A stretch of 64,000 nucleotides of DNA from Gammaproteobacteria bacterium (GTDB lineage Bacteria > Pseudomonadota > Gammaproteobacteria > Pseudomonadales > Azotimanducaceae): the NCBI GenBank assembly GCA_012960535.1, contig DUBB01000012.1:1-64000 (forward strand). Direction: 5' to 3'. Numbering within the stretch: position 1 is the first letter of the stretch; each line of letters starts with the position of its first letter. Below are positions 45,403 to 53,914 of this stretch, piece by piece. A model generated the notes under the pieces. That model was not told the origin of the DNA and did no database searches. It worked only from the letters and a program-made list of their open reading frames with translations. The translations under genes and the position numbers were made by a program.

Positions 45403-47586
45403 ATGTTATTTGGTCGAAGTAAAAAAAATCCCATCAAGTTAGCCGACAAAGGTGTCGTTCAGTGGAAGTACGCGACTTGTGGTTACTGTTCCGTGGGATG
45501 TTCCATGGAAGTAGGCACCAACAGCGATGGGCTGGCTGTTACAACCCGTGGTGTGGGTGCTGCTGATGTAAACCGTGGCAAATTATGTATTAAGGGCCTT
45601 ACCGAGGCAGAAATACTGCAGGCCGCTGGCAGAGGAAGTGAGCCGCTTATTCGCGATGACATTTCCGAATCCTGGCAATCAACGGATTGGAATACTGCGC
45701 TAGATAAAACAGCAGATGAATTTAAGCGCATACAGGAAAAGTATGGTCGCGACACTGTGGCCGTGGTTTCAACGGGGCAAATCATGACTGAAGAGTTTTA
45801 TACCCTGGGGAAATTAGTCCGTGGGGTCATTGGTACTAACAATTACGATGGCAATACTACTTTGTGTATGGCTTCTGCTGTATCCGGCTATAAACGCAGC
45901 TTTGGCTCCGATGGACCACCAGGCTGCTATGGAGATTTTGAGCGCACGGCGTGCTTAATGGCTTTCGGTAGTAATTTGCCGGAGCAACACCCCATTCTCT
46001 ACTGGCGTCTCAAGGAAGCTCTGGAAAAGAAAAAATTCCCAGTCATTGTCGTGGATCCACGGGTAACAATGATGGCTCAAATGGCCGATATCCATCTCCC
46101 TATCACGCCGGGCACCGATCTTGTGCTGTTAAACAGCTTGGCCCATGTGATTATCGAAGAGGGCTTACATGATAAGCAATATATTGATGGCCAATGCAAT
46201 GGCTTTGAGGCGTTATCTGCTTTGATTGCAGATTATGACCCCGTTTCCGCTTCTAAAATTTGTGGCATTGATGAACAGATTATTCGCAAAGTAGCGAGAA
46301 CGTATGGCAATGCAGGCAGTGCCATGTGTATATGGACCATGGGAATTAATCAGAGCACCCACGGAAGTGATGGGGTCTGTGCAATTAATAACTTAAATTT
46401 GATTACCGGTAATATTGGCAAGCCAGGAGGCACTTCTCTTTCCATTACTGGTCAGTGCAATGCCATGGGTACCCGTGAATGGTCCTCCTGTTCGGGTTTG
46501 CCCGGTTATCGCGCCTTAGAAAATGCAGAGCACCGCGAAGAGGTAGGGAAGTTTTGGAATATCGACCCAGCCTTTTTCCCAGAAAAGCGCGGTTTAGCTC
46601 AAACAGATATTTTCCCAGCCATTGAGGCGGGAAAAATAAAAGCGTTATGGATCGTGGCCACTAATCCTATAACCTCTATGCCGGATTCAGGGCGTATAAG
46701 AAAAAATCTTGAGAAGCTCGAGTTTTGTGTAGTGCAGGACAGTTATGTGGATGCGGAAAGTAATCAGTATGCCAATGTGTACTTTCCTGCTGGGGTTTGG
46801 GCAGAAAAAACCGGCTGCTTCACGAATACTGAGCGACGGGTCAATATCACACGACAAGTACAGAAACCATTTGCTAATTCTAAGCCAGATCTGTGGATAT
46901 TTAATCAGCTGGCTAAGCGATGGAAACAGTCTGAAATAATGAATTTTCCAGCCCGAGCGGAAGAAGTCTTTGATGAAATGAAGCAGCTTTCGAAGGGTCA
47001 GGGCAGAATGCTGGATATATCCGGTATGAGTTATGACAAAATTGAATTAGCTAGGGGCTTACAATGGCCCATGCGTGAGGGTGATCCAAAAGGAGCTGAG
47101 CGCCTGTACACTGATGGTAGGTTCCAATTTCCGGACGGCAAGGCAAGATTATTAGCATTGGCCTACAAAGAAAATAACGAGCGACCCGATAATGAATACC
47201 CATTTTGGTTAAACAGTGGTCGAGTGGTAGAGCATTTCCACACGCGAACCAAGACTGGAAAAGTAGGCAATTGCAATAAGTTTAGCCCAACACCCTATAT
47301 GGAAATGAATCCTGATGCTGCTGAATCTCTCGGTGTTGAGCATATGCAATATGTGCGCTTGGTTTCTAAGCGGGGTGATGCGGTGGTTATGGTACAACTG
47401 ACCCAGAGAGTTCCCGCCAACATGGTGTTTATTCCGTTTCATTTTTATAACTGCGTCAATCGCTTATCACTGGGTCTGCTAGACCCTTATTCACGACAGC
47501 CGGCATATAAGCAATGTGCGGTTCGGATTGAATACTGTGATCAACAGGAAGCAGCAAATATCAATATTGCCAGACGGAATTTCTAA
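45403..47586 (+). CDS. Molybdopterin assimilatory nitrate reductase catalytic subunit
   Basis: This 727-residue protein of the DMSO-reductase superfamily starts with a 4Fe-4S motif (TCGYCSVGCSMEVG, closing Cys in GKLCIKG). The molybdenum Cys region is NTTLCMASAVSGYKRSFG, followed by FGSNLPEQHPILYWRL. The MGD-binding C-terminal domain has NSGRVVEHFHTRTKTG and ends near LDPYSRQPAYKQCAVRIE. It is of NasA/NasC/NarB length. It lacks the extra C-terminal BFD [2Fe-2S] or flavin domain seen in many bacterial versions, so it needs an outside electron donor. The next gene overlaps its stop codon (TAATG) and is the obvious candidate. No Tat signal is visible, so it acts in the cytosol. Confidence 0.93.
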   Translation: MLFGRSKKNPIKLADKGVVQWKYATCGYCSVGCSMEVGTNSDGLAVTTRGVGAADVNRGKLCIKGLTEAEILQAAGRGSEPLIRDDISESWQSTDWNTALDKTADEFKRIQEKYGRDTVAVVSTGQIMTEEFYTLGKLVRGVIGTNNYDGNTTLCMASAVSGYKRSFGSDGPPGCYGDFERTACLMAFGSNLPEQHPILYWRLKEALEKKKFPVIVVDPRVTMMAQMADIHLPITPGTDLVLLNSLAHVIIEEGLHDKQYIDGQCNGFEALSALIADYDPVSASKICGIDEQIIRKVARTYGNAGSAMCIWTMGINQSTHGSDGVCAINNLNLITGNIGKPGGTSLSITGQCNAMGTREWSSCSGLPGYRALENAEHREEVGKFWNIDPAFFPEKRGLAQTDIFPAIEAGKIKALWIVATNPITSMPDSGRIRKNLEKLEFCVVQDSYVDAESNQYANVYFPAGVWAEKTGCFTNTERRVNITRQVQKPFANSKPDLWIFNQLAKRWKQSEIMNFPARAEEVFDEMKQLSKGQGRMLDISGMSYDKIELARGLQWPMREGDPKGAERLYTDGRFQFPDGKARLLALAYKENNERPDNEYPFWLNSGRVVEHFHTRTKTGKVGNCNKFSPTPYMEMNPDAAESLGVEHMQYVRLVSKRGDAVVMVQLTQRVPANMVFIPFHFYNCVNRLSLGLLDPYSRQPAYKQCAVRIEYCDQQEAANINIARRNF

Positions 47587-49508
47587 TGGGCGTTAACGTG
47601 CTTGACCCGTCGCATAATAGCATTCTTGATAAAAAGCAGACTTTATCGATTTTCCCTGTCCGGGATGATGAGCCTGAATACGCCAAGCTGCGTGTCGACA
47701 TCAAAGATAACACTAGCCACCAAACGAATTATTACGGCAATCGGATCTCCTTGGTAGCCCTGGATCAAACAGAAAGCCTGGTAATTAACGGTGTTGATGA
47801 GATTGGTGAAAACGCCAATAGAAATAAACAGCATGCGTTTTATTTTAATGCAGATAATTGCACTGGGTGTCATGCCTGCGAATCTGCCTGTAGTGAAAAG
47901 AATGATTTAGCCCCTCATTTAAGTTTTAGGTCTGTGGGCTATGTGGAGGGCGGCACCTATCCTAATTATCAGCGCATGAACATCAGTATGGCCTGTAATC
48001 ATTGCGATGATCCAGTTTGTTTAAAAGGTTGTCCCACTCGCGCCTATACTAAGCATTCAGAATACGGTGCTGTAATACAGGACCCGGATATTTGTTTTGG
48101 GTGTGGCTACTGTACCTGGGTTTGTCCCTATAACGCTCCTCAGTTGGATACCACTGCTGGTCAAGTTGAAAAGTGCAACATGTGCGTGGATCGTTTGGAA
48201 GTAGGATTAAAGCCTGCCTGTGTCAGTGCCTGTTTAGGTAATGCGCTCGATTTTGGTGTGGCAGAAGAGTTGCCAGACAACAGAGAGCAGATGAACACTA
48301 ATTTGCCCGGATTCCCTGACCCTGAAATTACTCAGCCGAATATACGCTTTCAACAAACCTGCGGCATGCCCGGCGAAGTGACGCGAACAGATTCTATGCC
48401 TATTAAGTATGAGCGGGACAAAGCCGGTGTATTTAAGCCAGTAGTGGATCAAAAGGCCGGCAAGAAAAAATATTGGAGCATTCCTCGATTGAGTTCCAAG
48501 GAAAATCCATTGGTTGTTTTTACCTTGGCTACACAAGCATCCGTCGGAGTTTTTCTTACTTTGTTTCTCGGTAACACATTCAATGTGACAGCGATAAACG
48601 CTATTGTTGATTCAGTAATCTATTTGCCGCTATTGTTAGCTTCCCTGGGTTTGGTCGGTTTAGGTTTGGTAATGTCCACAGTTCACCTGGGTAAACCATT
48701 GCGGTTTTATCGTGGGTTTAATAACTTGCGCCATTCGCCGGTAAGTCGAGAAGGCTTGGGTATTGTCATTTTTATGGCCTGTGTTGGCCTGCATTTTTTG
48801 GCGATGCTTCCTTCTACCCATTGGTTGATTGCATATTTGCCTCTCATAAAGCCATTGCAAGTACCCGCTAGCATATTGGCTGGCTTGATGGGCGGCTTGG
48901 CTGTCCCTGCAGGAATTATTGCGCTTTACTATATGTATCGTTGTTATTGTATTCGGGCCAGGCCTTTCTGGAATCACTGGCAGGCTGCTACTACATTTTT
49001 TGGCAATATGTTTAATCTGGGCGCGTTAGTTACTAGTCTGCTGGCTGTTCCTTATCTGTTATACATGGACGAATCTTTTACTGGTTTGTTAACTGTATTA
49101 GGATTGTTAATGGCTATAGGTATAGCTATAGAAGGCATCGGATTATATTTTCATGCTCGGGCTATGCGCGCAGTTGAAAACGAGGGTGCTGCATCCCACT
49201 ATATCCAGTGCACAACCTTTGGGCTGACTTACTATGCGCGTAACGGCTTGATCATATTTAATTTACTGTTGCTGAGCTGGTTGCTAATTAGCGGCCTGGA
49301 AAATGGCGTTGGTCTATTAGGCTGGGTCTTGTTGGTGTTAAGTGCTTCGTTGGTCGCTCTAGTGGGCCGGGCACTGTTTTATATATTAGTAGTACCGACC
49401 ACCATGCCTGGTGCTTTTTTCTGGAAAAATAAAGCCTTTGAACAGCATGCTAGAGATATCGGGTTGGCGGAACTTCCCCAAGTAGGTGTGCTACCAGACA
49501 GTCACTGA
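47586..49508 (+). CDS. Fused DmsB-like ferredoxin and DmsC-like membrane anchor (nitrate reductase electron donor)
   Basis: This 640-residue fusion starts at ATG 47586, sharing one base with the upstream TAA. After about 85 unassigned residues come four Cys clusters typical of DmsB/NarH: CTGCHACESAC, CNHCDDPVCLKGCP, CFGCGYCTWVCP and CNMCVDRL with PACVSAC. From about residue 310 on there are eight membrane helices of the DmsC/YnfH anchor type (for example VFTLATQASVGVFLTLFLG). Such anchors take electrons from quinols. The overlap with the nitrate reductase implies co-translation and a complex, giving a membrane-bound, quinol-fed route for assimilatory nitrate reduction. That role is inferred from context. 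Confidence 0.88.
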   Translation: MGVNVLDPSHNSILDKKQTLSIFPVRDDEPEYAKLRVDIKDNTSHQTNYYGNRISLVALDQTESLVINGVDEIGENANRNKQHAFYFNADNCTGCHACESACSEKNDLAPHLSFRSVGYVEGGTYPNYQRMNISMACNHCDDPVCLKGCPTRAYTKHSEYGAVIQDPDICFGCGYCTWVCPYNAPQLDTTAGQVEKCNMCVDRLEVGLKPACVSACLGNALDFGVAEELPDNREQMNTNLPGFPDPEITQPNIRFQQTCGMPGEVTRTDSMPIKYERDKAGVFKPVVDQKAGKKKYWSIPRLSSKENPLVVFTLATQASVGVFLTLFLGNTFNVTAINAIVDSVIYLPLLLASLGLVGLGLVMSTVHLGKPLRFYRGFNNLRHSPVSREGLGIVIFMACVGLHFLAMLPSTHWLIAYLPLIKPLQVPASILAGLMGGLAVPAGIIALYYMYRCYCIRARPFWNHWQAATTFFGNMFNLGALVTSLLAVPYLLYMDESFTGLLTVLGLLMAIGIAIEGIGLYFHARAMRAVENEGAASHYIQCTTFGLTYYARNGLIIFNLLLLSWLLISGLENGVGLLGWVLLVLSASLVALVGRALFYILVVPTTMPGAFFWKNKAFEQHARDIGLAELPQVGVLPDSH

Positions 49509-50071
49509 TAACGGCGAGTATGTCAAAATGAAACATGTAGAGAACCCTTTATTAATATCATATTTAGCCTAAAAAAATATTTAAATACATAAAATACAAA
49601 TAGTTATAGGTATATCCTCGAACTAGTAGAGAATTTAAAGTGACAGGCTGAGCTCAGACCGGATGGGTATACTTAGCCATGATCTGTAATCTCTCGAATT
49701 CGCTCTATCCAGGGAAATCCAGAACGGAGGGATAACAGACCTGTCACTGACGAGTGTATTGTTGCGTGCGCGCAAGTGACAGGTTTTGGTCGCGGGCCAG
49801 ACACCGCTCACCGCCAACTAGTCTGTTTGGCACTGGATACAACTTTTCTGACATCTGCTAAGTATTGGCTGAATTTGCTTTTTTCCGACCAGTTCAACCT
49901 GGCACCAGCGCGGGTCACTTAACGATATCCAAACGCGAAATTCACATCATCGGAACCCTATTCATCAAGAATGAAAATCGACATTATGCACCAGGGCACA
50001 GAAGTACTTGGCTAACTATGTAGAAATGTGGTTAATTCTTCTTTTCCCAACTCATAAAGTCGGATAGAACA
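49509..50071. other. 563-bp gap with copy A of a 54-bp direct repeat
   Basis: An open minus frame (49635-49817) has no ribosome site and no known domain and is not called. GACAGG/CCTGTC elements recur at about 49640, 49738 and 49776, giving local inverted symmetry. The diverged repeat at 49913-49966 is listed separately. No promoter is clear. Confidence 0.4.
49913..49966. repeat. Diverged 54-bp repeat, copy A
   Basis: Starting GGTCACTTAACGATATCC and ending GGAACCCTATTCATC, this stretch aligns without gaps to 52651-52704 with 13 mismatches in 54. It lies 105 bases upstream of the second sulfatase gene. Confidence 0.7.
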
Positions 50072-51691
50072 ATGAAAAAGGTGCTGATCAGTCTTGTTGG
50101 TGTGATGGTGATTGGCGGTTTTCTCCTGTCACAATATTGGTATTATCTACCAGGAATTCTCTCTGACATTGTCAGCCCGATTGGTGAAAACCAGCCCGTT
50201 ACCTGGGAGCCGGGTCCTACCGAGCCGCGCGCAGAAGGCAGTGGACCTCCTAATGTGGTGCTTATTGTTGTTGATGATCTTGGCTTTAATGACATTACAT
50301 ACTACGGTGGTGGCATCGGCGGTGGCAGTGTACCGACTCCGCAGATTGATTCCATTGCGGCACAGGGTATTCATTTTACTAACGGTTACACGGGCAACGG
50401 AACCTGTGCTCCCTCTCGCGCTGCATTGCTCACGGGGCGTTATCCCACCCGGGTCGGGTTTGAGTTCACACCGGCATCGCCGCAGTTTATGAGAATGGTT
50501 GCCGGGGATAGTTTTAAAGCGGAAAACGCTGCGAACTATCCGGAACCGAGTTCATTGGGGTTACCGGGAACCGAACGGACATTGCCAGAACTACTCAAGG
50601 AGAAAGGTTATCACTCTATTGCGCTGGGTAAATGGCATCTGGGCGGTGATGAAGGCATGTTGCCCAATGATCAGGGCTTTGATGAGTTTCTTGGCTTCCT
50701 GGCAGGCGGCGCAAAGTTTATGGAGGAAAGTGATCCAGATGTCGTCAATTCAAAGCAGGATTTCGATCCGATTGACCGGTTTCTCTGGCCCAACCTCAAA
50801 TACGGCGTGAGGTACAACAAAGGCAATCGATTTAAACCTGACTCACACGTGACCGATTACCTCAGCCGCGAAGCCATCAAGGCGATAGCGGCTAACCGCA
50901 ATCGTCCGTTTTTTATGTATCTGGCCTACAACGCGCCGCACACGCCGTTACAGTCTGAAAAGAAAGACTATGAGGCTTTGAGTCACATCACAGATCATAC
51001 GGAGCGAACCTACGCAGGCATGATACGCGGCCTTGACCGTGGTATCGGTCAAGTGCTGGCCTCTCTTGAGGAGAATGGCCTGACGGACAATACCATTGTT
51101 ATTTTTACCTCTGACAATGGCGGTGCAGGTTACGTTGGTCTTCCTGATCTGAATAAGCCCTACCGTGGATGGAAAATCACCCTATTTGAAGGCGGTATTC
51201 ATACGCCGTACTTCATTAAGTGGCCGGCGAGAATCGCCGCTGGCAGTCAGTATGGCTCGCCAGTTGCTCATATCGACATCTTCTCGACAGTACTTGCCGC
51301 CGTTGGCGTAACACCGCCTGATGATCGTATCATCGATGGTATGGACATTCTTAAGGTGGCGCTTGATCCGGAGCAACCCTCGCTAGACAGACCGCTCTTC
51401 TGGCGGTCTGGTGGCTACAAGGTCGTGCAACAAGATGGTTGGAAACTGCAGCTACTGGAACAAAACGGTAAAACCTGGCTTTTCGATCTGAACAAAGATC
51501 CAACGGAACAGCGAAACCTTTCTGCATCAAATCCTGAGAAACTGGCAGAATTACGCAAGGTGCTCTATTCGCTTGATGATCAAATGGTGGAACCTTTGTG
51601 GCCCTCTTTAGCTGAAAGTGAAATTCCAATCGACTACACCATCGACAGAATACCCGATGCGGAATACGAAACGATAATATGGGAAAATTAG
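50072..51691 (+). CDS. Membrane-anchored or exported arylsulfatase
   Basis: This 539-residue sulfatase starts with a hydrophobic segment (VLISLVGVMVIGGFLLSQYWYY) that is either a signal or an anchor. The metal motif IVVDDLGFNDITYYGGG and the signature GNGTCAPSRAALLTGR follow, with Cys112 as the formylglycine residue. SIALGKWHLGGDEG and FTSDNGGAGYVGLPD complete the set, and all main metal ligands are kept. It probably cleaves sulfate esters outside the cytosol. It is followed after 70 bases by the selenoprotein gene on the same strand and may share its transcript. It is not closely like the other sulfatase at 34190. Confidence 0.92.
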   Translation: MKKVLISLVGVMVIGGFLLSQYWYYLPGILSDIVSPIGENQPVTWEPGPTEPRAEGSGPPNVVLIVVDDLGFNDITYYGGGIGGGSVPTPQIDSIAAQGIHFTNGYTGNGTCAPSRAALLTGRYPTRVGFEFTPASPQFMRMVAGDSFKAENAANYPEPSSLGLPGTERTLPELLKEKGYHSIALGKWHLGGDEGMLPNDQGFDEFLGFLAGGAKFMEESDPDVVNSKQDFDPIDRFLWPNLKYGVRYNKGNRFKPDSHVTDYLSREAIKAIAANRNRPFFMYLAYNAPHTPLQSEKKDYEALSHITDHTERTYAGMIRGLDRGIGQVLASLEENGLTDNTIVIFTSDNGGAGYVGLPDLNKPYRGWKITLFEGGIHTPYFIKWPARIAAGSQYGSPVAHIDIFSTVLAAVGVTPPDDRIIDGMDILKVALDPEQPSLDRPLFWRSGGYKVVQQDGWKLQLLEQNGKTWLFDLNKDPTEQRNLSASNPEKLAELRKVLYSLDDQMVEPLWPSLAESEIPIDYTIDRIPDAEYETIIWEN

Positions 51692-51761
51692 GCCAGCGCC
51701 GCTGACTCCGGCAGATAGATTAATCCGAAAATCTGACTTTTATAGAGGTAATATTAGAACG

Positions 51762-52538
51762 ATGATTACAAACAGAAAAAAAGTAGGAACGGTACTGGGT
51801 TTTGTTGCCCTTACGGCCGCCATACTGACAGTGGCATTTTGGTTTCGCCTGGCCAATCAGGTGGCAATTCCCGAGGACCGAACGTTATTTGTTGTCGCCT
51901 TCCTGGGAGCAGCCGGTCTTGGTGTTGCAGCCTTGATCGTCGGCCCGCGCTGGTTTGGTGGTATACCTGCAATACTGGCAATCGCAATAGGAGGGTTCCT
52001 CACATTCACGGTCGAAATCAGCCCGCAACAGGTTGCGGACAATCCTATTCGAGTCGGTGACATCATTCCTGTTTTTACTGCGCTGGATGATCAGGGTGAT
52101 CGTTTTAGATCGGCCGACCTCGCCGGAGCGCCCGTGCTTATCAAGTTTTTTCGAGCGCATTGGTGACCTTACTGTGTCGCCGAGTTACGGCGATGGTCAG
52201 AAATTCAGGAAGAGTTCGAGAAGCGAGATGTGCAGGTGCTCACAATCAGCACCGACAAACCGGAGGTGATCCGCAAGAAGAGAGGCGTGCATCGTCTTCA
52301 GGCACGAATGTTGTCAGATCGGGATTTGGTGGTGACCGATGCCTTTGGCCTTCGTAATCAGCTGGTTCACTCAGGGCCGCTCGACGATGAGGTCGAAGCA
52401 TTACCGGTACCAACAACCTTGTTGGTGAGCAGTGATGGCCAGGTTCTGTGGATAGACCAGTCAGAAAACTACCAACGACGGTCAGGGCCCGAGGTCGTGC
52501 TGGCCGCATTGCAATCACATCTAGACACACCTGAATGA
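51762..52538 (+). CDS. Selenocysteine-containing membrane redoxin (in-frame TGA, U-P-Y-C active site)
   Basis: Reading through TGA 52164-52166 gives 258 residues with Sec135. Residues about 8-30, 40-60 and 67-87 are three membrane helices (VGTVLGFVALTAAILTVAFW, LFVVAFLGAAGLGVAALIVG, IPAILAIAIGGFLTFTV). An AhpC/TSA-redoxin domain follows: IRVGDIIPVFTALDDQGD, then LIKFFRAHW-U-PYCVAELRRW, VQVLTISTD and ALPVPTTLLVSSDGQVLW. Relatives read HWCPYC, so the TGA stands exactly at the catalytic Cys, and frame and family likeness continue after it. A SECIS-like hairpin follows directly. It is probably a thiol peroxidase or disulfide reductase at the membrane; which side the domain faces is unclear. If Sec is not inserted, the product would be a dead 134-residue stub. 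Confidence 0.85.
52175..52195 (+). promoter_or_regulatory. Bacterial SECIS-like hairpin directing selenocysteine insertion
   Basis: TCGCCG (52177-52182) pairs exactly with CGGCGA (52188-52193), and two G-U pairs extend the stem to 52175/52195. The five-base loop AGTTA has G at position 2, as bacterial SECIS loops usually do. Sixteen bases separate the TGA from the loop, within the known range for bacterial SECIS elements. It lies inside the coding sequence, as expected. Confidence 0.75.
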
Positions 52539-52906
52539 AAACGTTAGGGCTTTGGGAATAGGCGATTCCTGTAAAGCCGGCTGATGAGAAGGTTCAGGAT
52601 GATACATGTTGTCCAAAAAATAATGATTCGATGACCTGAGCGTCGGCGTAGGTCACTTAGCGATATCCGGGCAAGAAATGCTTACTATCGGAACCGTCTT
52701 CATCGAATATACAACATCAAGCGTTAACGCCACTACCGATTCGTTACCACCCAGTGATGCTCAATTGAATCGATACCCGCCAGAACGGCGTGCTTAAGGG
52801 GATCAAGGGATTGCTTGATATAGGGGAACCCTGTTGCCTAATCGAATTCCTCTAAGGTACCATCTGCTTGCATCTTCAAGTCTCTATCTCGAGGAAGGAA
52901 AATACC
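52539..52906. other. 368-bp gap with copy B of the 54-bp repeat
   Basis: No coding frame is supported. The diverged repeat at 52651-52704 is the only structure seen. No strong promoter or terminator was found. Confidence 0.4.
52651..52704. repeat. Diverged 54-bp repeat, copy B
   Basis: Starting GGTCACTTAGCGATATCC and ending GGAACCGTCTTCATC, it matches copy A at 49913 at 41 of 54 positions in the same orientation. With copy A it brackets the sulfatase and selenoprotein genes. Confidence 0.7.
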
Positions 52907-53785
52907 ATGGCACTTACTTATCTGTATGCTGACGCACCTGTTGAACAGGTGGTCAGCGCGCTCAGGCGCGATGGCGCGGTGGTCGTTACCGAATTAGCGG
53001 GGCCCGATATCACCGATTTGGTCGCTGCTGAATTGCGGTCAAAGCTCGATCAGGCCAACCTTGTTAAGCAAAGCGCCTTCGATGGCACCAGGACCCGTCG
53101 CTTTGGCAGTATCATGCGCGATGCCCCGAGTGCTGCCGAACTTGTTGATCACGATAGCGTGGTTGCAGTGGCAGATGAAATCCTGTTGCCGCACTGCGCG
53201 ACCTACCAGGTGGGCAGCCTGACCGCCATCGAGATCCTGCCTGGCGAGGGGGCGCAGGGCCTGCACCGGGATGATTCTCTGTATCCGATGGAACTGGCCG
53301 GCATGGAATTGCAGATTGGCGTTATGTGGGCGCTTAACGATTTTACCAGTGAAAACGGCGGTACCCGGGTAGTGCCGCGTTCGCATCGTTTTATCCGGTC
53401 CTGGCATCTGCCGGACGTATCCAACTGGGAGTCAGCGATCATGCCCAAAGGTTCAGCTTTGTTCTACCTGGGCTCAACCTGGCATGGCGGCGGTGCCAAC
53501 CAGAGCGAGGGCAGCCGCCTTGGGCTCATAAATACCTACTCGCTTGGCTGGTTGCGCCAGGAAGCAAACCAGTACTTGGAGACACCGCCCGATATCGCGG
53601 CGAAGTTTGGCGCGCGGTTGCGGGCTTTGCTGGGTTATACGCCGCACGGTTCTGGAGACGATCAGATTGGTGTTTTCGACGGTGAATGCGCTGGCTGGTT
53701 ACAGGTGCAGCCGGAACAGGCGTGGCGTGACGAACGCGGGCAGGTGGGCAGTGCGGTAGATGCTAAGGCCCAGTCCGGTGACTGA
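52907..53785 (+). CDS. Phytanoyl-CoA dioxygenase family (PhyH) protein
   Basis: This 292-residue Fe(II)/2-oxoglutarate enzyme has the His-x-Asp pair in GAQGLHRDDSLYP, a later NGGTRVVPRSHRFIRSW, and the distal His in LGSTWHGGGANQSEGSRLG with the 2-oxoglutarate Arg. GAGGAAGGAAA directly before ATG 52907 fixes the start. PhyH enzymes hydroxylate acyl-CoAs, ectoine or small natural-product acids. The substrate is unknown. A second PhyH copy lies at 61896 on the other strand, and the two share the LHRDD/MHRDD and HxGGANxS patterns. Confidence 0.9.
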   Translation: MALTYLYADAPVEQVVSALRRDGAVVVTELAGPDITDLVAAELRSKLDQANLVKQSAFDGTRTRRFGSIMRDAPSAAELVDHDSVVAVADEILLPHCATYQVGSLTAIEILPGEGAQGLHRDDSLYPMELAGMELQIGVMWALNDFTSENGGTRVVPRSHRFIRSWHLPDVSNWESAIMPKGSALFYLGSTWHGGGANQSEGSRLGLINTYSLGWLRQEANQYLETPPDIAAKFGARLRALLGYTPHGSGDDQIGVFDGECAGWLQVQPEQAWRDERGQVGSAVDAKAQSGD

Positions 53786-53914
53786 CACTACACCCGAGTG
53801 CGCCTGGTTCAACGCCCCGGGGTAGTCCATCTCAAGAAAACAGCGGTGCTCACGAAAAGACTTTTTGAATGCAGTACGGTCGAGCAGGGCGCTACTCCAG
53901 CTGATTAGTCAGCG

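Noticed and set aside
45403..47586. Respiratory (NarG) or periplasmic (NapA) nitrate reductase
   Set aside because: Its length, the absence of a Tat signal and the company of nirB/nirD and NtrC/sigma54 sites point to the assimilatory type.
49635..49817. 60-codon minus frame after the nitrate operon
   Set aside because: There is no start signal and no recognised family. It looks like non-coding DNA with GACAGG repeats.
52164..52166. The redoxin gene as a pseudogene broken by a stop codon
   Set aside because: The stop is TGA at the catalytic Cys codon, frame and family likeness continue, and a SECIS-like hairpin follows. Sec is the better reading, though sequencing error remains possible.
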